Below, piece after piece: positions 11,886-12,543 of a stretch of DNA of 12,543 bases. The notes under the pieces were generated by a model. That model had not been told where the DNA came from, searched no databases, and was given only the letters and a program-made list of their open reading frames with translations. Source of the stretch: Candidatus Woesearchaeota archaeon (GTDB taxonomy: Archaea; Nanobdellota; Nanobdellia; Woesearchaeales; DSVV01); assembly GCA_016215305.1 (NCBI GenBank), contig JACRKI010000141.1, positions 1 to 12,543 of the forward strand, read 5' to 3'. The translations under genes were made by a program, and so were the position numbers. How positions within the stretch are numbered: the stretch's first letter is position 1; every line of letters begins with the position of its first letter.

Positions 11886-12485
11886 TTACGCGCCAACACC
11901 AGTTTTTCGATGTTTTCTATTTGCTGCCTTATTCTTGCCAGGCCGCGCTTTCTCTGCACCAAGGCCTTTATTACGCAATCCACGCGCTTTTCTTCCTGCT
12001 GAGGTCAATCCTCTAAAGACTCGCCGTCTGTTCGCAGGAGCTGCCATCCACTTCAACTGCGGATCCGCAAGAATCGCTGGATGCGCTTTGTCAACCATGA
12101 TAATTTCATACCAGTAAAATGTTCCGTCTTTCGCAACCCAATAACTGCTCAAGACTTCACAATTCGGAAATGCTCTTGCTGCACGCTGTTCGCAAATCCA
12201 TTGATAATTCTGCTCGAGATTCATCCGCTTTCCAAATTTTCGCGGAACTCGTCCGCCTTGGATTCTTTCTCGTCTGTGACCGCCTCGCTCAATTCTTTGC
12301 CGCACAAGAACGATTCCTTGTTTTGCTCTATATCCTAATGCTCGTGCTCTGTCGAGTCGTGTTGGTCGTTCGATTCTGACTGTTGGACTTTCTTTTCTCC
12401 ACTCTTCAAGGCGTTGATACCAGATGTCACCGAGTGATTCTCGTGGCTTGTGCCATGTCTCTTTCATGTATTTGTACATTCCCAT
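11886..12485 (-). CDS. rpl15e: 50S ribosomal protein L15e (eL15)
   Basis: eL15 is an archaeal/eukaryotic large-subunit protein that binds 23S rRNA. The 199-residue length fits (archaeal proteins are about 195). Conserved blocks: MGMYKYMKETW at the N-terminus, VRIERPTRLDRARALGYRAK, a basic Arg/Gly segment (RIERGGHRRERIQGGRVPR), ERAARAFPNCEVLSSYWV, YWYEIIMVDKAHPAI, and RVFRGLTSAGRKARGL followed by a Lys/Arg-rich tail. I chose the ATG at 12485 because the family begins MGMYKY and AGGTGA lies eight bases upstream; the frame stays open for 18 more codons without family similarity. It marks the genome as archaeal. Confidence 0.96.
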   Translation of the reverse strand: MGMYKYMKETWHKPRESLGDIWYQRLEEWRKESPTVRIERPTRLDRARALGYRAKQGIVLVRQRIERGGHRRERIQGGRVPRKFGKRMNLEQNYQWICEQRAARAFPNCEVLSSYWVAKDGTFYWYEIIMVDKAHPAILADPQLKWMAAPANRRRVFRGLTSAGRKARGLRNKGLGAEKARPGKNKAANRKHRKTGVGA

Positions 12486-12543
12486 TCTTGGTTCACCTAA
12501 ATTTTGCAGATTCAGGACACGTGTCGTGCACTCCCACATCTCA

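Noticed and set aside
11750..11983. A 77-residue minus-strand frame with a hydrophobic stretch, possible small membrane protein
   Set aside because: It begins inside the eL15 gene in another frame, has no promoter or ribosome site of its own, and its hydrophobic part is the translation of a T-rich spacer.

Overview
The window looks like a fragment of an uncultivated archaeal genome. Evidence for Archaea: an eL15 ribosomal protein, tRNA introns with bulge-helix-bulge (BHB) splice structures, and TATA-like boxes about 25-35 bp upstream of start codons that lack a clear leader. A large acidic S-layer-like protein, small genes and several decaying genes suggest a DPANN lineage (Woesearchaeota/Pacearchaeota-like). 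That placement is inference from gene style, not from a tree.

Layout. Positions 2-994 hold the C-terminal part of a surface/S-layer-like protein. Positions 1116-2063 hold an MNT-HEPN toxin-antitoxin pair: the antitoxin nucleotidyltransferase is intact behind a palindromic operator, and the HEPN toxin is broken by an internal out-of-frame deletion. An endonuclease III-related DNA glycosylase (2091-2759) and a class II tRNA with an intron (2947-3061, minus) follow. Positions 3332-7162 carry enolase, an aldo/keto reductase starting directly after the enolase stop, and a BPG-independent phosphoglycerate mutase. Enolase and the mutase catalyse successive lower-glycolysis steps. Then come a small unknown gene (7199-7633), tRNA-Gly(CCC) with an intron, an unknown 249-residue gene, tRNA-Ser(GGA) and a SAM-methyltransferase-like gene. 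A mutY pseudogene missing its catalytic core follows, then a CAT-anticodon tRNA, a class II tRNA with an intron and a puzzling GAT anticodon, an unknown membrane-anchored protein, and eL15.

The most unusual content is non-coding. The 3' ends of tRNA-Gly and tRNA-Ser are each duplicated around a short shared core (two identical 90-bp units at Gly, one 114-bp unit at Ser). Each core carries an inverted copy of its own host tRNA's T-arm half. It also carries a 22-nt hairpin in which all six differences between the Gly and Ser versions fall into three compensatory base pairs. The same small hairpin module (GA-RC-GAA-GY-GA) recurs in the enolase leader, where it encloses the ribosome binding site, and in a separate family of palindromic repeats at 3225-3268, 10523-10567 and 10592-10668. 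I know of no described element of this type.
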